Shown: positions 6,668-7,404 of the stretch, piece by piece
Layout: each line of letters opens with the position of its first letter
Numbering within the stretch: the first letter of the stretch is position 1
DNA from: Acidobacteriota bacterium
GTDB taxonomy: Bacteria; Acidobacteriota; Aminicenantia; Aminicenantales; Saccharicenantaceae
Direction of reading: 5' to 3'
Length of the DNA stretch: 7,404 nucleotides
NCBI GenBank assembly: GCA_003476685.1
Contig: DMVN01000098.1
Span: 1 to 7,404 of the forward strand
Notes under the pieces: generated by a model
Database searches by the model: none
The model's input: the letters and a program-made list of their open reading frames with translations, nothing else
Told to the model about the DNA's origin: nothing
Position numbers and translations under genes: made by a program

Positions 6668-7404
6668 TTAACCGGCGGCTGAATACCTGGCGATTTCTTC
6701 TTCATCAATGTCAAAATTAGCGGAAACCGACTGAACGTCGTCGTGGTCTTCCAGTTCCTCTATCAGTTTGAGGCACTGCTCAGCCTGTTTGCCTTCCAGC
6801 TTGACATAATTCTGGGGCAGGTAGCCGACGTTGGAAGCTGAGACTTCAATGTTGTTCTGCTTCAGAGCTTCCAGGACGGCCTCGTATTTTTCCGGAGTGG
6901 TGATGATTTCAAAATTGCTGCCGTCATCACGGACATCTTCGGCCCCGGCGTTGAGAGCTATTTCCAGGAGCTTTTCTTCGTCCACCCTGGATTTTTCAAC
7001 GTCGATGTAACCCTGCCGCTTGAACATCCAGGCCACACAGCCTGACTCGCCCATGCGCCCGCCGAACTTGGAGAAGATGTGCCGGAGTTCGGCCACGGTG
7101 CGGTTCTTGTTGTCGGTCAGGGCGGTCAGGTAGATGGCCACTCCGCCCGGGCCGTAACCTTCATAAACCACTTCTTCGTAAGAGGAACCTTCCAGCTGAC
7201 CGGTGCCTTTCATGATGGCTCTCTTGATATTATCGGCCGGCATATTGACCGCTCTGGCATCGGCGATGGCTTTTCTCAAACGGGGATTCTTGTCCGGGTC
7301 ACCGCCGCCGGCCCTGGCGGCCACGCTGATTTCCCGGATCAGTTTGGTGAAGATCTTACCGCGCTTGGCATCAACGGCCGCTTTCTTATGTTTTATAGAA
7401 TGCC
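6668..7404 (-). CDS. yebC: YebC/TACO1 family protein (first ~7 codons outside window)
   Basis: Member of the YebC/PmpR/TACO1 family. It was long annotated as a probable transcriptional regulator, in part from its place beside ruvC; later work on the family points to a role in translation of difficult, for example proline-rich, sequences (from memory). The frame runs to the window edge. The first complete codon (7402-7400) is His, and the visible start [18 protein letters not shown] matches the family opening after MSGHSKW. Only about seven codons are therefore missing, and the GTG at 7324 is internal. The 244 visible residues fit a full length near 250. Later landmarks are [69 protein letters not shown], and [14 protein letters not shown] near the C-terminus. 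It is the first visible gene of the - strand operon, 16 bases before ruvC. Any promoter lies outside the window. Confidence 0.96.
   Translation of the reverse strand, partial: HSIKHKKAAVDAKRGKIFTKLIREISVAARAGGGDPDKNPRLRKAIADARAVNMPADNIKRAIMKGTGQLEGSSYEEVVYEGYGPGGVAIYLTALTDNKNRTVAELRHIFSKFGGRMGESGCVAWMFKRQGYIDVEKSRVDEEKLLEIALNAGAEDVRDDGSNFEIITTPEKYEAVLEALKQNNIEVSASNVGYLPQNYVKLEGKQAEQCLKLIEELEDHDDVQSVSANFDIDEEEIARYSAAG

Noticed and set aside
6668..7324. GTG at 7324 as the start of yebC.
   Set aside because: The conserved YebC N-terminus ([15 protein letters not shown]...) is encoded upstream in the same frame to the window edge.

Overview
The window is a plain stretch of bacterial chromosome with two convergent gene blocks. 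Composition is moderately G+C-rich by eye, genes are tightly packed (ATGA overlaps, gaps of 10-51 bases), and there are no mobile elements, rRNA/tRNA genes or CRISPR repeats. The organism cannot be named from this sequence. The ABC exporter is of the YbhF/YbhS/YbhR type, which would suit a Gram-negative-type (diderm) bacterium, but that is a weak inference.

Left block, + strand, 1-3176: the 3' part of an ABC-2 type exporter operon. It holds the nucleotide-binding domain of an ATPase whose start lies outside the window, then two related membrane subunits. The first permease starts one base after the ATPase stop, and the second overlaps the first by ATGA. Together they should form an ATP-driven exporter with a heterodimeric membrane part. 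A membrane-fusion (HlyD/YbhG-like) gene is often found upstream in such operons, but it would lie outside the window.

Middle, 3177-3426: a 250-base gap between the convergent blocks. It has several short inverted repeats, one weak terminator candidate, and no gene I can support.

Right block, - strand, 7404 down to 3427: yebC (first ~7 codons outside the window), ruvC, ruvA, ruvB, queA, in that transcription order. RuvC, RuvA and RuvB are the complete Holliday-junction branch-migration and resolution machine. QueA makes epoxyqueuosine on tRNA. YebC is a translation-associated or regulatory protein of the YebC/TACO1 family. ruvC and ruvA overlap by ATGA, yebC-ruvC and ruvB-queA are separated by 16 and 10 bases, and only the 51-base ruvA-ruvB gap has room for an internal promoter.

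All catalytic motifs I checked are intact. I see no evidence for an undescribed system. The observations below are modest: a degenerate ABC signature, a paralogous permease pair, structured convergent-gap DNA, a possible internal ruvB promoter, a queA start without a Shine-Dalgarno, and a few residue substitutions.
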